Numbered from the stretch's first letter, positions 50,118 to 59,269 are shown. The stretch is DNA of 64,000 nt from Chitinophagales bacterium (GCA_020636535.1 JACJXT010000012.1:496001-560000); one strand, 5' to 3'. The notes: generated from the letters alone by a model not told the origin. A program made the numbers and translations.

Positions 50118-52124
50118 ATGCAATTTGATTTACAATTACCATTTCAACCAGCAGGCGACCAGCCAGCAGCAATCAATCAATTGTATAATGGTTTAATTAA
50201 TAATGAAAAAGAACAAGTATTATTAGGTGTAACTGGCTCTGGAAAAACTTTTACTATTGCCAATGTAATTCAACAAATACAAAAACCAACATTGGTTTTA
50301 ACACACAACAAAACACTAGTGGCTCAGTTATATGCAGAGTTCAAATCTTTTTTTCCAAACAACAAAGTAGAATATTTTGTGTCGTACTACGATTATTATC
50401 AACCAGAAGCATATGTACCAGCAACCAATACTTATATAGAAAAGGATTTATCTATCAACCAAGAAATTGAAAAACTTAGATTAAGTACTACTTCTTCACT
50501 AATGAGTGGACGAAGAGATGTTATTGTAGTGGCTTCGGTTTCTTGTATTTATGGCTTGGGAAATCCAGAAGCTTATAAAAATCAAATAATAAAACTACAA
50601 GTTGGGCAAACCATTTCTAGAAATACATTTTTATTTGATTTAGTTTCTATTTTATATGAAAGAACTACAGATGAATTCAACAGAGGTAACTTTAGAGTAA
50701 TTGGTGATACGGTAGAAATATTTTTACCATATACCGATTTTGGTTATCGTATTACATTTTGGGGTGATGATATTGAAACCATAGAATCTTTTAATCCAGA
50801 GAATGGTTTAACTATCGAAAAAAGAGACAATGTATTAATATATCCAGCAAGTATATATTTAGCACCAAAAGATATGTTGCCAACCATCATCAACGAAATT
50901 CAAGATGAATTACAAGAACACATAAAATATTTTCAAAGCATAAATAGGTTTGAAGAAGCTGCTCGATTAGAAGAAAAAACCAACTTCGATTTAGAGATGA
51001 TTAGAGAGTTAGGTTATTGTAGTGGTATAGAAAATTATTCGAGATTTTTTGATAGACGACATGCTGGTGATAGACCATTCTGTTTGCTAGATTATTTTCC
51101 AGACGATTTTTTATTAGTAGTAGATGAAAGCCATGTAAGCATTCCGCAAGTAGCAGGAATGAGTGGAGGCGATAAAAGTAGAAAGCAAAATTTGGTAGAA
51201 TATGGTTTTCGTTTGCCATCAGCTTTAGATAATAGACCTTTAAATTTTCATGAGTTTGAATCATTAATTAACCAAGCAATTTTTGTAAGTGCTACGCCAG
51301 GCGATTATGAGCTGAGTAAAACAGAAGGCGAATTTGTAGAACAAGTCGTGCGTCCAACAGGTTTGTTAGATCCACCAATTGTTATTCGTCCAAGCATCAA
51401 CCAAATTGATGATTTAATACATGAAATTCATGAACGCATAAAAAAAGAGGAAAGAGTTTTGGTTACAACACTTACCAAAAGAATGGCAGAAGAGTTATCT
51501 AAATATTTTAAAGAAATTAATATAAAAGCTAAATATATACATAGTGATGTTGATACTATGGAAAGAGTAGAAATTATTAAAGCACTACGAATTGGTGATT
51601 TTGATGTATTGATAGGTGTAAATTTACTACGAGAAGGTTTGGACATTCCTGAAGTAAGTTTGGTGGCAATTTTAGATGCAGACAAAGAAGGGTTTTTACG
51701 CAATACTAGATCGTTGACACAAACGGCTGGTAGAGCTGCAAGAAATGCTAATGGTATGGTTATTTTTTATGCAGATACCATTACCAAAAGTATGCAACAA
51801 ACCATTGATGAAACCAACAGAAGAAGAGAAAAACAAATAGCATATAATATAGCACACAATATTACACCTAGAACAGTTTTTAAGAGTAAAGAAGAAATTA
51901 TTAGTGGTGCTTCTATTTTAGACATTAGAGAAAAACCAATACAAGAAGAAAAAATAAAACAAACAGCTGCGGAACCTACGATAGAATATTTATCTAAACC
52001 AGAAATTGAAAAGAAGGTTGCCGAACTAAAAAGACAAATGCAAAAGGCAAGTAAGCAAATGGACTTCATGGAAGCTGCTCGACTTCGAGATGAAATGTTT
52101 GAATGGCAGAAGAAGATAGAATGA
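50118..52124 (+). CDS. uvrB: UvrABC excinuclease subunit B
   Basis: This 668-residue damage-verification helicase of nucleotide excision repair has Walker A GVTGSGKT (37-44). The beta-hairpin region is in VSYYDYYQPEAYVPATNTYI, followed by SIYGLGNPEAY-like CIYGLGNPEAY and Walker B LLVVDESH. Motifs V and VI are GVNLLREGLDIPEVSLV and QTAGRAARN. The C-terminal UVR domain KQMDFMEAARLRDEM binds UvrC. Complete and canonical. The downstream gene begins inside its stop (ATGA). uvrA and uvrC are not in the window. Confidence 0.97.
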   Translation: MQFDLQLPFQPAGDQPAAINQLYNGLINNEKEQVLLGVTGSGKTFTIANVIQQIQKPTLVLTHNKTLVAQLYAEFKSFFPNNKVEYFVSYYDYYQPEAYVPATNTYIEKDLSINQEIEKLRLSTTSSLMSGRRDVIVVASVSCIYGLGNPEAYKNQIIKLQVGQTISRNTFLFDLVSILYERTTDEFNRGNFRVIGDTVEIFLPYTDFGYRITFWGDDIETIESFNPENGLTIEKRDNVLIYPASIYLAPKDMLPTIINEIQDELQEHIKYFQSINRFEEAARLEEKTNFDLEMIRELGYCSGIENYSRFFDRRHAGDRPFCLLDYFPDDFLLVVDESHVSIPQVAGMSGGDKSRKQNLVEYGFRLPSALDNRPLNFHEFESLINQAIFVSATPGDYELSKTEGEFVEQVVRPTGLLDPPIVIRPSINQIDDLIHEIHERIKKEERVLVTTLTKRMAEELSKYFKEINIKAKYIHSDVDTMERVEIIKALRIGDFDVLIGVNLLREGLDIPEVSLVAILDADKEGFLRNTRSLTQTAGRAARNANGMVIFYADTITKSMQQTIDETNRRREKQIAYNIAHNITPRTVFKSKEEIISGASILDIREKPIQEEKIKQTAAEPTIEYLSKPEIEKKVAELKRQMQKASKQMDFMEAARLRDEMFEWQKKIE

Positions 52125-52642
52125 AAATAGAAACGACTTTTGAAATAAAAGAGAAAATTAGTTTTTTAAGAAGAACTAAAGAATATTTTTTACAATATAA
52201 TTTTATAATATTAGATGAAGACACAATAAAAAACACAATTTCTTTTAAAAAAGGTAGTGTGTTTAAAAATGCATTTGTAACAAATCCATTAAACCTACAA
52301 AGTCAGATAGATATATCATTACAAAACATGACAGCAAATATAGTATACAACCTCAATACACAACAAGTCATTACTTCGCCAAAAGATATAGCTGTTTGGA
52401 ATACTTTAATTGAAAATTATAAAACATATGTGCTTCACTATAAAAATGAAGCAGAAATATTAGAAGAGAAAATAAAAGACACAAAAAAACAAACCAATCA
52501 AATAATACTATATATTGTAATTATTAGTTTTATATGTAGTATTCCTATTTCTTTTATTGCTGTTAAAACAGGATTTATAATTATGCCAATTGAAATAATA
52601 ATATTGTTTGCAGTTTTTTATTATGTAAAGAAAAATAAATAA
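52121..52642 (+). CDS. Hypothetical protein with C-terminal membrane helices
   Basis: This 173-residue protein starts at the ATGA overlapping the uvrB stop. A further upstream ATG at 52103 would add six residues. The N-terminal about 115 residues are soluble, with strands and a helix (IETTFEIKEKISFLRRTKEY, NLQSQIDISLQNMTANIVYN). A charged helix with EAEILEEKIKDTKKQ then leads to two membrane helices (about 128-148 and 150-168). I do not recognise a family. The translation overlap suggests co-expression with uvrB, but no functional link is evident. Confidence 0.6.
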   Translation: MKIETTFEIKEKISFLRRTKEYFLQYNFIILDEDTIKNTISFKKGSVFKNAFVTNPLNLQSQIDISLQNMTANIVYNLNTQQVITSPKDIAVWNTLIENYKTYVLHYKNEAEILEEKIKDTKKQTNQIILYIVIISFICSIPISFIAVKTGFIIMPIEIIILFAVFYYVKKNK

Positions 52643-52670
52643 AAAAGTCCTACAAAAAACTGTAGGACTT
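52639..52670 (-). terminator. Rho-independent terminator of the minus-strand lipoprotein at 52719
   Basis: AAGTCCTAC / GTAGGACTT (52645-52653, 52662-52670), a perfect 9-base stem, is followed on the minus strand by a T-rich tail. It lies 48 bases after the stop of the lipoprotein gene and directly beyond the end of the convergent gene. Confidence 0.8.
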
Positions 52671-52718
52671 CATGAAAAAAACTAGTGTTTTGTTTTTAGT
52701 TCAAAACAATGTTTTTTG

Positions 52719-53417
52719 TTATGGTTTTAATGTTAATGGATTAATATAGTTTTCACTAGGTGTCCAGTCTTCGTTGGCTAATCTAAATGTATTGGTAGAT
52801 ACAGTTATTTTATCACTATCATAAATTACACGACCTTCTCCAACTTTTATAAACGCATTAGTTGTGTTTTTAATTTCTTTGGTAGATAGTAAAGAGTAAT
52901 ACAAGTCTTCAATATCATCGCTATTGCTAGATTTTTTACCAGAAAACATAAACAAAAATTGTTGAATATCTGTAGTGTCTCCATCAGTATTTATCTTAAA
53001 ATTATTTACTATAGAATAAACAGTAAAATAATCGCCTTCGCCAGAAGTATAAGAGAGTTCATTGCTTGAAACACTAATGGTATTCTTTTTTTGAAAATAT
53101 ACTTCTCTTTTATTATTATCTTGACTTTCAAATTTTATTTTATCAGGCACAAAGACATGTCCAATTACATCTCCACTAATGTTCGAGTTTTTTAATTTGT
53201 TTGGAGAAATAATATATATACCATTTATTGTTGTTGGAGAATTGCCTTCGTAAATTGGCATTCCTAGGTCTTTTAATACTTGAAAAAGAGAATCTGGAAT
53301 TTGACTAGTTACTTGTTCAGGAATTCCTGAAGTTGTAATGTTATCTTCTTTTTTACATTGAGTTGTAAATAGCATAAAGAGTGCTAATACAAAAAAAGAA
53401 ATGCTAAGTTTTTTCAT
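52719..53417 (-). CDS. Lipoprotein of unknown function
   Basis: This 232-residue protein has the signal ALFMLFTTQC with a lipid-attached cysteine at about residue 21, followed by KKEDN. The mature part is predicted beta-rich (VIGHVFVPDKIKFESQD, EVYFQKKNTISVSSNELSYT, GDYFTVYSIVNNFKI, AFIKVGEGRVIYDSDKITVS). No known family was recognised. No enzyme motif. It has its own terminator and lies in a run of three minus-strand genes, with wide spacing to each, so it is probably expressed alone. Likely an outer-membrane lipoprotein. Confidence 0.7.
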   Translation of the reverse strand: MKKLSISFFVLALFMLFTTQCKKEDNITTSGIPEQVTSQIPDSLFQVLKDLGMPIYEGNSPTTINGIYIISPNKLKNSNISGDVIGHVFVPDKIKFESQDNNKREVYFQKKNTISVSSNELSYTSGEGDYFTVYSIVNNFKINTDGDTTDIQQFLFMFSGKKSSNSDDIEDLYYSLLSTKEIKNTTNAFIKVGEGRVIYDSDKITVSTNTFRLANEDWTPSENYINPLTLKP

Positions 53418-53590
53418 GATGTTTAATTTTAAAATGTGAAATAATTAATTATAACATCAAATTTATAGTAAGTAACAAGTACATAAAAAGACAAAAGAAG
53501 ACTAAAAATATAGCTTTAGAGTAGAAAAGCATCAATATATTTATACTGATAATCAATCGTTTATATGTCAAAATAAGTATTGCTTTAGAA

Positions 53591-53629
53591 ATAAAAAAGA
53601 GCAACTTTAAATATATAAAATTGCTCTTT
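53591..53629 (-). terminator. Rho-independent terminator of the kelch-like lipoprotein gene
   Basis: AAAGAGCAA / TTGCTCTTT (53596-53604, 53621-53629) form a 9-base stem with a 16-base AT-rich loop. On the minus strand a T run follows. It lies 21 bases after the stop at 53650. Confidence 0.7.
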
Positions 53630-53649
53630 AATATAAAGGTTGATTGTGT

Positions 53650-54684
53650 TTAATTTAATGTCCAAATATCATTAGTAATATTACCATTAGCCAATCCGCC
53701 AATAATTAATAATTGGTTATTAAATAGTACTGCTTGAAAATCTCTTCTAGCACCATAACTTGTAGTTATAACATTTTGTATCCAGTTTTTTCCATCGGTA
53801 GATTTATAAATTTCATCGGTTATACTTCCACCATCTTTTTGACCACCAATAACATAAATAGAGTTATTATATACTACGGATTCAAAACTATAACGACTAA
53901 CAAAAGTGCTATCACTATTTTCGGTTTCGTTTGTCCAAAAATTTCCATCGGTTGTAGACCAAACATCATTATAATAGTTTCCATCAGAATATCCGCTAAT
54001 TAAAAATAATTTATTATTATATACTACTAACTTATTATGTAGTCTGTTGCTAAAAGTATCACTACTTATTGTATGTTGCACCCAAGTAATACCATCAGTT
54101 GTAGACCAAACATCGTTTAAACCAGTAACAGAACTATTGTTTGTTCCTCCAACAACCCACATTTGGTTATTGTAAACAGTTGCTCCGAAAAAGTGTCTGG
54201 CAGAAAAAATACTAGATGTAGTTACTTCATTCCAAGTAATACCATCAGAAGAGTTCCAAATTTTATTTCTAGATCTTGCACCTTCTAAAAATCCACCAAT
54301 CAACCACATTTTATTGTTAAAAGTTAATAAAGCACCACCAGCCACAGGTAAAAATTGAGTGTGACCATCGGCTAATACTTCATTCCAAGTAATGCCATCA
54401 GTAGAAGACCATACAGCATTATCATGCGTATAGCCATCGGCGAGTTCTCCACCAACTAACCAAATTTTGTTGTTAAAAACTGTCGTTCTGTGCCATCTTC
54501 TTGCAGAAAAAATATTACCAGAAGTTGTTGTTTGGGAAAAGCTAAGCGTATCTGGACTAAGCACTGTTGGTGTTGGTTCTGGCGTTGGAGTAGGCGTATT
54601 GTCTTCTTCTTTATTGCAAGAAATGATGCTTATCATAGCTAAAATAATAAGACTTACTACTAAATTCATTTTAAGATTTTTCAT
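53650..54684 (-). CDS. Kelch-repeat lipoprotein
   Basis: This 344-residue protein has a lipobox in MISIISC (cysteine about residue 23), then a charged NKEEDN and a Thr-Pro spacer (TPTPTPEPTPT) that extends the domain off the membrane. The rest is a kelch-type beta-propeller with about six blades. Each has a strand of the form NKIWLVGG, NKMWLIGG, NQMWVVGG, NKLFLISG, NSIYVIGG or NQLLIIGG, with WSSTDG or WSTTDG turns in between. Kelch propellers bind proteins or sugars. No galactose-oxidase copper site is visible, so an enzymatic role is unlikely. Probably surface or periplasmic. Confidence 0.82.
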   Translation of the reverse strand: MKNLKMNLVVSLIILAMISIISCNKEEDNTPTPTPEPTPTVLSPDTLSFSQTTTSGNIFSARRWHRTTVFNNKIWLVGGELADGYTHDNAVWSSTDGITWNEVLADGHTQFLPVAGGALLTFNNKMWLIGGFLEGARSRNKIWNSSDGITWNEVTTSSIFSARHFFGATVYNNQMWVVGGTNNSSVTGLNDVWSTTDGITWVQHTISSDTFSNRLHNKLVVYNNKLFLISGYSDGNYYNDVWSTTDGNFWTNETENSDSTFVSRYSFESVVYNNSIYVIGGQKDGGSITDEIYKSTDGKNWIQNVITTSYGARRDFQAVLFNNQLLIIGGLANGNITNDIWTLN

Positions 54685-54836
54685 ATACTATATTTTTATT
54701 GATATTAGTTATAATCAAAAATCTTAAAAAATAAAGTGTCTAATTTTCTATATAGGTAAGTGATTTACTTTTTTTAATAAATGTCCTTGGTTTATTGATA
54801 AGTGCTTTTTCTATAATGTAATACTAGAAGAAGAGA

Positions 54837-56363
54837 CTATTGTTTTTTCTTATTAAAATATTGATAAATGGTTTTATTGTGTAGTTTGGCAGTCATCCAC
54901 CAATCAATTTGAAAATATTTTAAGAAGTTTTTTTGTAGTGGATTTTTTAGCATTTCTAGTATTTCTGCTTGATAATTGGCTATTACTTTAGCTTTTTCTT
55001 TAGATGTTTCTACTAATGAATATTCTTCTAGCATATCTAAAACTTTATTTTCTATTTGATATAATTTATTATCTCTATACAATTTTTTCTTAATGTTGTA
55101 ATATTCATTTTCATTGAAAATAGATTGTTTTAATTCTATCAAAATAATTTGTCTAATAATAAAACCATAGCTTTCTAAATCTTTAGAGTGTTTTAGATAC
55201 TTGTCGTTTAAAAGTAAATTGATATAAGTCAATGCATTTTCAAAATCATCTAAATAAATATAAGTTAAAACAATATCATTGCAAATAGTAAGTAGCGTAT
55301 CTCTTCTATCTTTAAAATAATTATTATATACAAATATAAATTCTGGAAGTATATTTTTTATTTCATCAAAATGAAATAAATCTATGCTCAGATTTCTATC
55401 TACATACATTAATTCAAATCGCTTAACGCGAACAAAAGTATCATCGTTAATTTTTGAAAGCGTTTTTTGCAAAGTTGTTTTTACTTCGTCAAACTTTTCA
55501 AATTGATTGGTATTCTGCATTCTTCGTATTAGGTTTGCCATTATTTTAACAAAGTCTTTCAAATTATATGTAGCATAATCTTTATTCTGTTTTAATAGTT
55601 CATATTGAATAAGTGTTTCTTTGTATGCTTTTTCAACATCTGAAGACATTAGCCAAACTTGATTTCTTATAAAGTAAAATAGTAATTTGGAACGAATAGT
55701 TATGGCTGCTTCTTCTTTAGATAGCCAATCTTTTTCTAATACAAAATTTTTTATTTCTTTATTTTCTTCTTTTCGTATATATAATATTTCTTTATTTCTT
55801 TTTAAATCAAAAGATAAATTTTTTAGATGCTCATATATTCTAATATTTTCTAATTGTTCTAGTACTTTTTTATACTCATTATTTAAATTGACTCTTTCTT
55901 GTTCGTCGTCTTTATTGTAAGAAAGGATACCATTATATAATTGGAAGTATTGACTATAAAATTCAAGAGCTTCATATTTTAAAATATTATCTTTAAGTTT
56001 TGAAAGTCGTTTGCTTGCTGTATTAATAATTTTTCTATCGATTAAAAATCGTATTTGATTAATTTCTATATCAAAAGATGCAGCAAGACTATCTCCTGTT
56101 TGGTTTGTAGTAAAAGTATTTATAATTAAATCGAAAAGATATTTTTTAGCTTGTGGCAGTCTATCTATAATAGATGAATTTTTTAATTTTCTTTTTAAGT
56201 CGGTTTCACTAAATGTTTCCTGTTTGGTTAGAATATCAAAAACTAAAAAGTAGTCGTTGTCTTTCTCATTTTTTCTTTTGTAAGCAAATTTTTTAAAATA
56301 GGCCTTTTCTGTAGACGATAAACTTTGAATTAATAAATGTAACTCGTTCTTTGTTTTTTCCAT
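54837..56363 (-). CDS. Large helical hypothetical protein
   Basis: This 508-residue protein has no signal or membrane helix and is almost entirely helical. The N-terminus LHLLIQSLSSTEKAYFKKFAYK is a pattern I associate with a group of Bacteroidota hypothetical proteins of about 500 residues that seem to have helical-repeat (TPR-like) architecture. Beyond that I do not recognise it. The sequence is rich in Lys, Glu and Asn, and has regularly spaced hydrophobic residues. The start at 56363 follows TTTCTTTG at about 17 bases. It stands alone. A structural scaffold role is only a guess. Confidence 0.6.
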   Translation of the reverse strand: MEKTKNELHLLIQSLSSTEKAYFKKFAYKRKNEKDNDYFLVFDILTKQETFSETDLKRKLKNSSIIDRLPQAKKYLFDLIINTFTTNQTGDSLAASFDIEINQIRFLIDRKIINTASKRLSKLKDNILKYEALEFYSQYFQLYNGILSYNKDDEQERVNLNNEYKKVLEQLENIRIYEHLKNLSFDLKRNKEILYIRKEENKEIKNFVLEKDWLSKEEAAITIRSKLLFYFIRNQVWLMSSDVEKAYKETLIQYELLKQNKDYATYNLKDFVKIMANLIRRMQNTNQFEKFDEVKTTLQKTLSKINDDTFVRVKRFELMYVDRNLSIDLFHFDEIKNILPEFIFVYNNYFKDRRDTLLTICNDIVLTYIYLDDFENALTYINLLLNDKYLKHSKDLESYGFIIRQIILIELKQSIFNENEYYNIKKKLYRDNKLYQIENKVLDMLEEYSLVETSKEKAKVIANYQAEILEMLKNPLQKNFLKYFQIDWWMTAKLHNKTIYQYFNKKKQ

Positions 56364-56455
56364 GTTTTTTTATTCTAAATCAAAGAAAGTATTAATATAG
56401 TATAAAAAAAATAAAGTTTATAAAATTAATAAAACAAACTAAAGTGTAGATTTCC

Positions 56456-56463
56456 TATCTTTA
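56456..56463 (+). promoter_or_regulatory. Promoter -7 element TATCTTTA of the GatB/YqeY gene
   Basis: TATCTTTA ends seven bases before the ATG at 56471. Confidence 0.5.
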
Positions 56464-56470
56464 CACTATT

Positions 56471-56920
56471 ATGAGTATAGATGCAAATATTAATAATGAG
56501 ATAAAACAAGCGATGTTGGCTAAAGAAGAAGCTAAACTAAGAACGCTTAGAGCTATAAAATCTGCATTTTTGTTAGCTAAAACAGAAAAAGGTAGCGATG
56601 GAACAATTTCTGAAGACAAAGAAATTAAAGTAATTCAAAAATTATTCAATCAAAGAAAAGAGTCGTTTGATATTTTTACTAAAGAAGGAAGAGCAGAGTT
56701 AGCCGTGAAAGAAAAAGAAGAAATGGATATTTTAGAGTCGTATTTGCCAAAACAATTAAGCGATGAAGAACTTGAAACATCTGTTAAAAATATTATAGCA
56801 CAAGTTGGAGCAACCTCTATGCAAGACATGGGAAAAGTAATGGGAATTGCAAGTAAACAACTAGCAGGAAAAGCAGATGGTGGTAGAATTTCTGCTATTG
56901 TAAAATCTGTTTTAGGTTAG
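56471..56920 (+). CDS. GatB/YqeY-domain protein
   Basis: This 149-residue protein matches the GatB/YqeY tail-domain family, predicted to bind tRNA and related to the C-terminal domain of the GatB amidotransferase. Family features: IKQAMLAKEEAKLRTLRAIKSAF at the N-terminus, then IQKLFNQRKESFDIF, MDILESYLPKQLSDEEL and MGKVMGIASKQLAGKADGGRI. The exact role is not known; it may aid tRNA-dependent amidation. It is helical and cytoplasmic, monocistronic, and convergent with the MscS gene. Confidence 0.9.
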   Translation: MSIDANINNEIKQAMLAKEEAKLRTLRAIKSAFLLAKTEKGSDGTISEDKEIKVIQKLFNQRKESFDIFTKEGRAELAVKEKEEMDILESYLPKQLSDEELETSVKNIIAQVGATSMQDMGKVMGIASKQLAGKADGGRISAIVKSVLG

Positions 56921-56985
56921 AATAAGCATCAAATCTTAGAGTAGCGAAGAGTCTTTCAGTTTTTTATATTAAATATAATAATATA

Positions 56986-57477
56986 TTATTTATTAATTTT
57001 AATTGCTTTTTGTATTACTACATTATTTGGAATGGTAATAGTATTGCCTTGTATAGTTTTAATATGCATAAAGAAAAAAGAAATATCTATAATAATACCT
57101 TCTATAGGAAAATCTTTGTCTTCAATTAAAATATTATCGCCAATACCTAACGGATGATTAAAATACATTATAATTCCAGAAGTAATATTTGATAAAACGG
57201 ACCATTGTGCAAAAAAAGCAACACCAAGTACAGTTAAAGCAGAAGAGATAAATAAACCAATTTGATTTTTTTCGATTCCCCAAATGGCTGCTAAAAAAAT
57301 AATGCCAACAACACCAGAAATCAAAGAGAATAACTTGATGGTTAGTTGTCTTCTTTCTAAGCTAAAGTGAAACTTTTTTAGTGTTTTATATATAAAATCT
57401 TTTATGTATAAATTGGAGATAATATAAAATCCAATAATTGATAAAGTAATAACAATCTTTATTTCTAACTCATTCAT
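56986..57477 (-). CDS. Small mechanosensitive-channel (MscS) family protein
   Basis: This 163-residue protein has three membrane helices (about 5-23, 48-66 and 73-93). The pore-lining helix region has LGVAFFAQWSVLSNITSGIIMYFNHPL. The beta domain follows with GIGDNILIEDKDFPIEGIIIDISFFF and ITIPNNVVIQK. It ends right after the beta domain, so it lacks the C-terminal alpha/beta cage of full MscS; the PNN motif is retained. This is a minimal form and not a broken gene. ATG 57477 is preferred: TACTTTTG ends four bases (CACT) before it. Confidence 0.85.
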   Translation of the reverse strand: MNELEIKIVITLSIIGFYIISNLYIKDFIYKTLKKFHFSLERRQLTIKLFSLISGVVGIIFLAAIWGIEKNQIGLFISSALTVLGVAFFAQWSVLSNITSGIIMYFNHPLGIGDNILIEDKDFPIEGIIIDISFFFMHIKTIQGNTITIPNNVVIQKAIKINK

Positions 57478-57481
57478 AGTG

Positions 57482-57489
57482 CAAAAGTA
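57482..57489 (-). promoter_or_regulatory. Promoter -7 element TACTTTTG of the MscS-like gene
   Basis: On the minus strand TACTTTTG is followed by CACT and the ATG at 57477. The string TTTGCACTATG is identical to that at thiL. Confidence 0.55.
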
Positions 57490-57613
57490 TAACAAAATTT
57501 TACTACAAAAGGTTTCTATATCATCTAATTTAAATGTTAACTATTGTTCAAGACAAAAATTATGAAACTTGATGCTTTGTCTATATATTTCTAATTCGTA
57601 ATTTGAGATAAAT

Positions 57614-58342
57614 ATGCTATACAAAACCATAGAAGTACAAAGCTTACCTGTTCCAATTAAAGTTTATGTAGAACAGAGAAATAACTCAAGAGTTGCTTTA
57701 ACTCAAAAAAATATTATCATTCGATTGCCAACTCATATTAGTAATGACGAAAAAAACAAAGCCATTAAAGAACATATTGCTTGGGCAAAAGAAAAAATTG
57801 CTTCAAAAAATGTATATAAACATCAAAGCAAATCTTTAGATTTTTATCAAAATCGTACATTTACGATATACGATAAAGTATTTACTATTACACATCAATT
57901 CCATGCTAAGAAAAATCAATTAAGTTATCTTGGAGATGGTAAAATTCTTATTTATCTTCAACTTACAAACAATGAAAATCAATCAGTAAAAATTATACAG
58001 AAACTATTAATTCGTTTTGCTCAAAAATATTTCTTGCAAAAAATCATCAATAAAACACTACAATTCAATCAACAATATTTTCAAGAAGACATTCGCTCTG
58101 TAAAACTCAATTATACTATTTCAAAATGGGGAAGTTGTTCTTCCAAAAAAGACATTATGTTCTCTACAAAACTATTGTTGTTGCCAATACATATTATTGA
58201 TTATGTAATTATTCATGAATTAGCACATCTAAAAGAAATGAATCACTCTGATAAATTTTGGATTTTAGTTGCTAAAGCCATGCCAGATTATCAAACCAAA
58301 GATAAATGGTTGAGCAAACATGGTAGCGAATTTGATTTTTAG
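57614..58342 (+). CDS. YgjP-like (M48-type) metalloprotease
   Basis: This 242-residue protein has the zinc protease motif H201-E-L-A-H205 in IIHELAHLKEMNHSDKFW, with H211 as the likely third ligand. SKWGSCSSKKDIMFS upstream is the YgjP/SprT-like (DUF45) signature. There is no signal peptide or membrane helix, so it is cytoplasmic. Members are small zinc peptidases or nucleic-acid-linked proteins of uncertain role. It is monocistronic, and a repeat-rich 361-base region follows. Confidence 0.85.
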   Translation: MLYKTIEVQSLPVPIKVYVEQRNNSRVALTQKNIIIRLPTHISNDEKNKAIKEHIAWAKEKIASKNVYKHQSKSLDFYQNRTFTIYDKVFTITHQFHAKKNQLSYLGDGKILIYLQLTNNENQSVKIIQKLLIRFAQKYFLQKIINKTLQFNQQYFQEDIRSVKLNYTISKWGSCSSKKDIMFSTKLLLLPIHIIDYVIIHELAHLKEMNHSDKFWILVAKAMPDYQTKDKWLSKHGSEFDF

Positions 58343-58570
58343 CATTAATATATATAACATATCAAAAATCTAAAAAAACAGACCTAAAAGGTTTAAGTCC
58401 GAAATATTTTCAGCAATAGATGTAAATGTCTCGAAATTGCATTGCGAGGAACGAGCAATAGGCATGAAGAGACAAATTTATCATCGGTTTGCTTCACCAA
58501 AATAAAAACGAAGAAAAGCAAAATTGCCTTAAATGTTTCTTGACTCTTGCCTGCTGGCAAGCAGGTTTTG

Positions 58571-58598
58571 GTTCGTTTTGCATCAAGACAAAATGAAC
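58571..58598. repeat. Hairpin repeat with conserved ATCAAGA loop, copy 2
   Basis: GTTCGTTTTG, loop CATCAAGA, CAAAATGAAC: a stem with one mismatch. Loop shared with the copy at 48793-48818 while outer stem bases differ but remain paired. Confidence 0.7.
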
Positions 58599-58691
58599 AA
58601 AACAATTTTTTAGATTTTACCTCTTGTCATAAAAACTATCAACTGTTTATTAACGAAAATAACCAGTAAGTAAAAATTAACTTTTAGTTGG

Positions 58692-58699
58692 TATCTTTG
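58692..58699 (+). promoter_or_regulatory. Promoter -7 element TATCTTTG of the lipoprotein gene
   Basis: TATCTTTG ends four bases (TCTC) before the ATG at 58704. Confidence 0.55.
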
Positions 58700-58703
58700 T
58701 CTC

Positions 58704-59225
58704 ATGTTCCGATTTTTAGCATTCGCAATCATTCTTTTTACATTTTCTGCTTGTAAGTACAGCGATGAACCTAAAGTGTTTGACAATGAAAACATTCATT
58801 TAGAATATCCATCGTATCTCAATAAAAACAAGCAAGTATATCCACAAGAAAACAATGTAATTAGTGCTCAAAACGATTATAGAGATGTGTATTTCTTCGT
58901 AGCAGATTTAGGACAAAAACCAGGTTCAAATGGTTTTAATATTACCTTTGACAATATAACAAAACAACTATTAACTAATGTAAGAGATGCTTTGTTAGAA
59001 CAAGATACTTCGTATACGCTTTCTAATGGTTTAACTACAAGACGAGCAATTATTTCTGGAATTGTAGCATCAAAAAATCAAGAAAAAAGAATGTTGTTTT
59101 TTGTAAATCTTTATGAAGACAAGCAACACAATTTGTATCAACTAACTTCTTGGATTTTTAGACATAAAAGGTCGGTTTGGGAAAATGACTTAAACAGTAT
59201 TGCCAATTCCTTTTCAGTTAAATAA
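58704..59225 (+). CDS. Small lipoprotein of unknown function
   Basis: This 173-residue protein has signal FAIILFTFSAC with a lipid-attached cysteine at residue 17, followed by KYSDEP. The mature part begins NIHLEYPSYLNKNK and alternates strands and helices (DVYFFVADLGQKPG, FDNITKQLLTNVRDALLEQ, TTRRAIISGIVA, RMLFFVNLYEDKQHNLYQLT, WENDLNSIANSF). The final pattern resembles PsbP/PsbP-like lipoproteins in which a last helix SIANSF packs on a sheet, but that is a loose resemblance. A near-leaderless mRNA is expected. Function unknown. Confidence 0.7.
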   Translation: MFRFLAFAIILFTFSACKYSDEPKVFDNENIHLEYPSYLNKNKQVYPQENNVISAQNDYRDVYFFVADLGQKPGSNGFNITFDNITKQLLTNVRDALLEQDTSYTLSNGLTTRRAIISGIVASKNQEKRMLFFVNLYEDKQHNLYQLTSWIFRHKRSVWENDLNSIANSFSVK

Positions 59226-59269
59226 CATGTTAGTTGTGATGATAAAACTAGTAATATTTGAAAAAGGTG

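Larger units (their letters stand above)
58343..58703. other. 361-base intergenic region with dispersed repeats
   Basis: It contains a degenerate GTCTC…GAGAC repeat with CATTGCGAGGAACGAGCAAT (about 58424-58475), the hairpin CCTGC / GCAGG (58550-58554, 58561-58565), the ATCAAGA-loop hairpin (58571-58598) and the promoter of the next gene (TATCTTTG, 58692-58699). No gene was seen. Confidence 0.65.

Noticed and set aside
51767..52069. Minus-strand 100-codon frame with hydrophobic translation inside uvrB
   Set aside because: It is the shadow of the charged UVR region; opposite strands of Lys/Glu-rich coding DNA often read as hydrophobic.
53650..54684. Galactose-oxidase enzyme
   Set aside because: Only the kelch propeller repeats are present; the copper ligands and linked Tyr-Cys site cannot be found.
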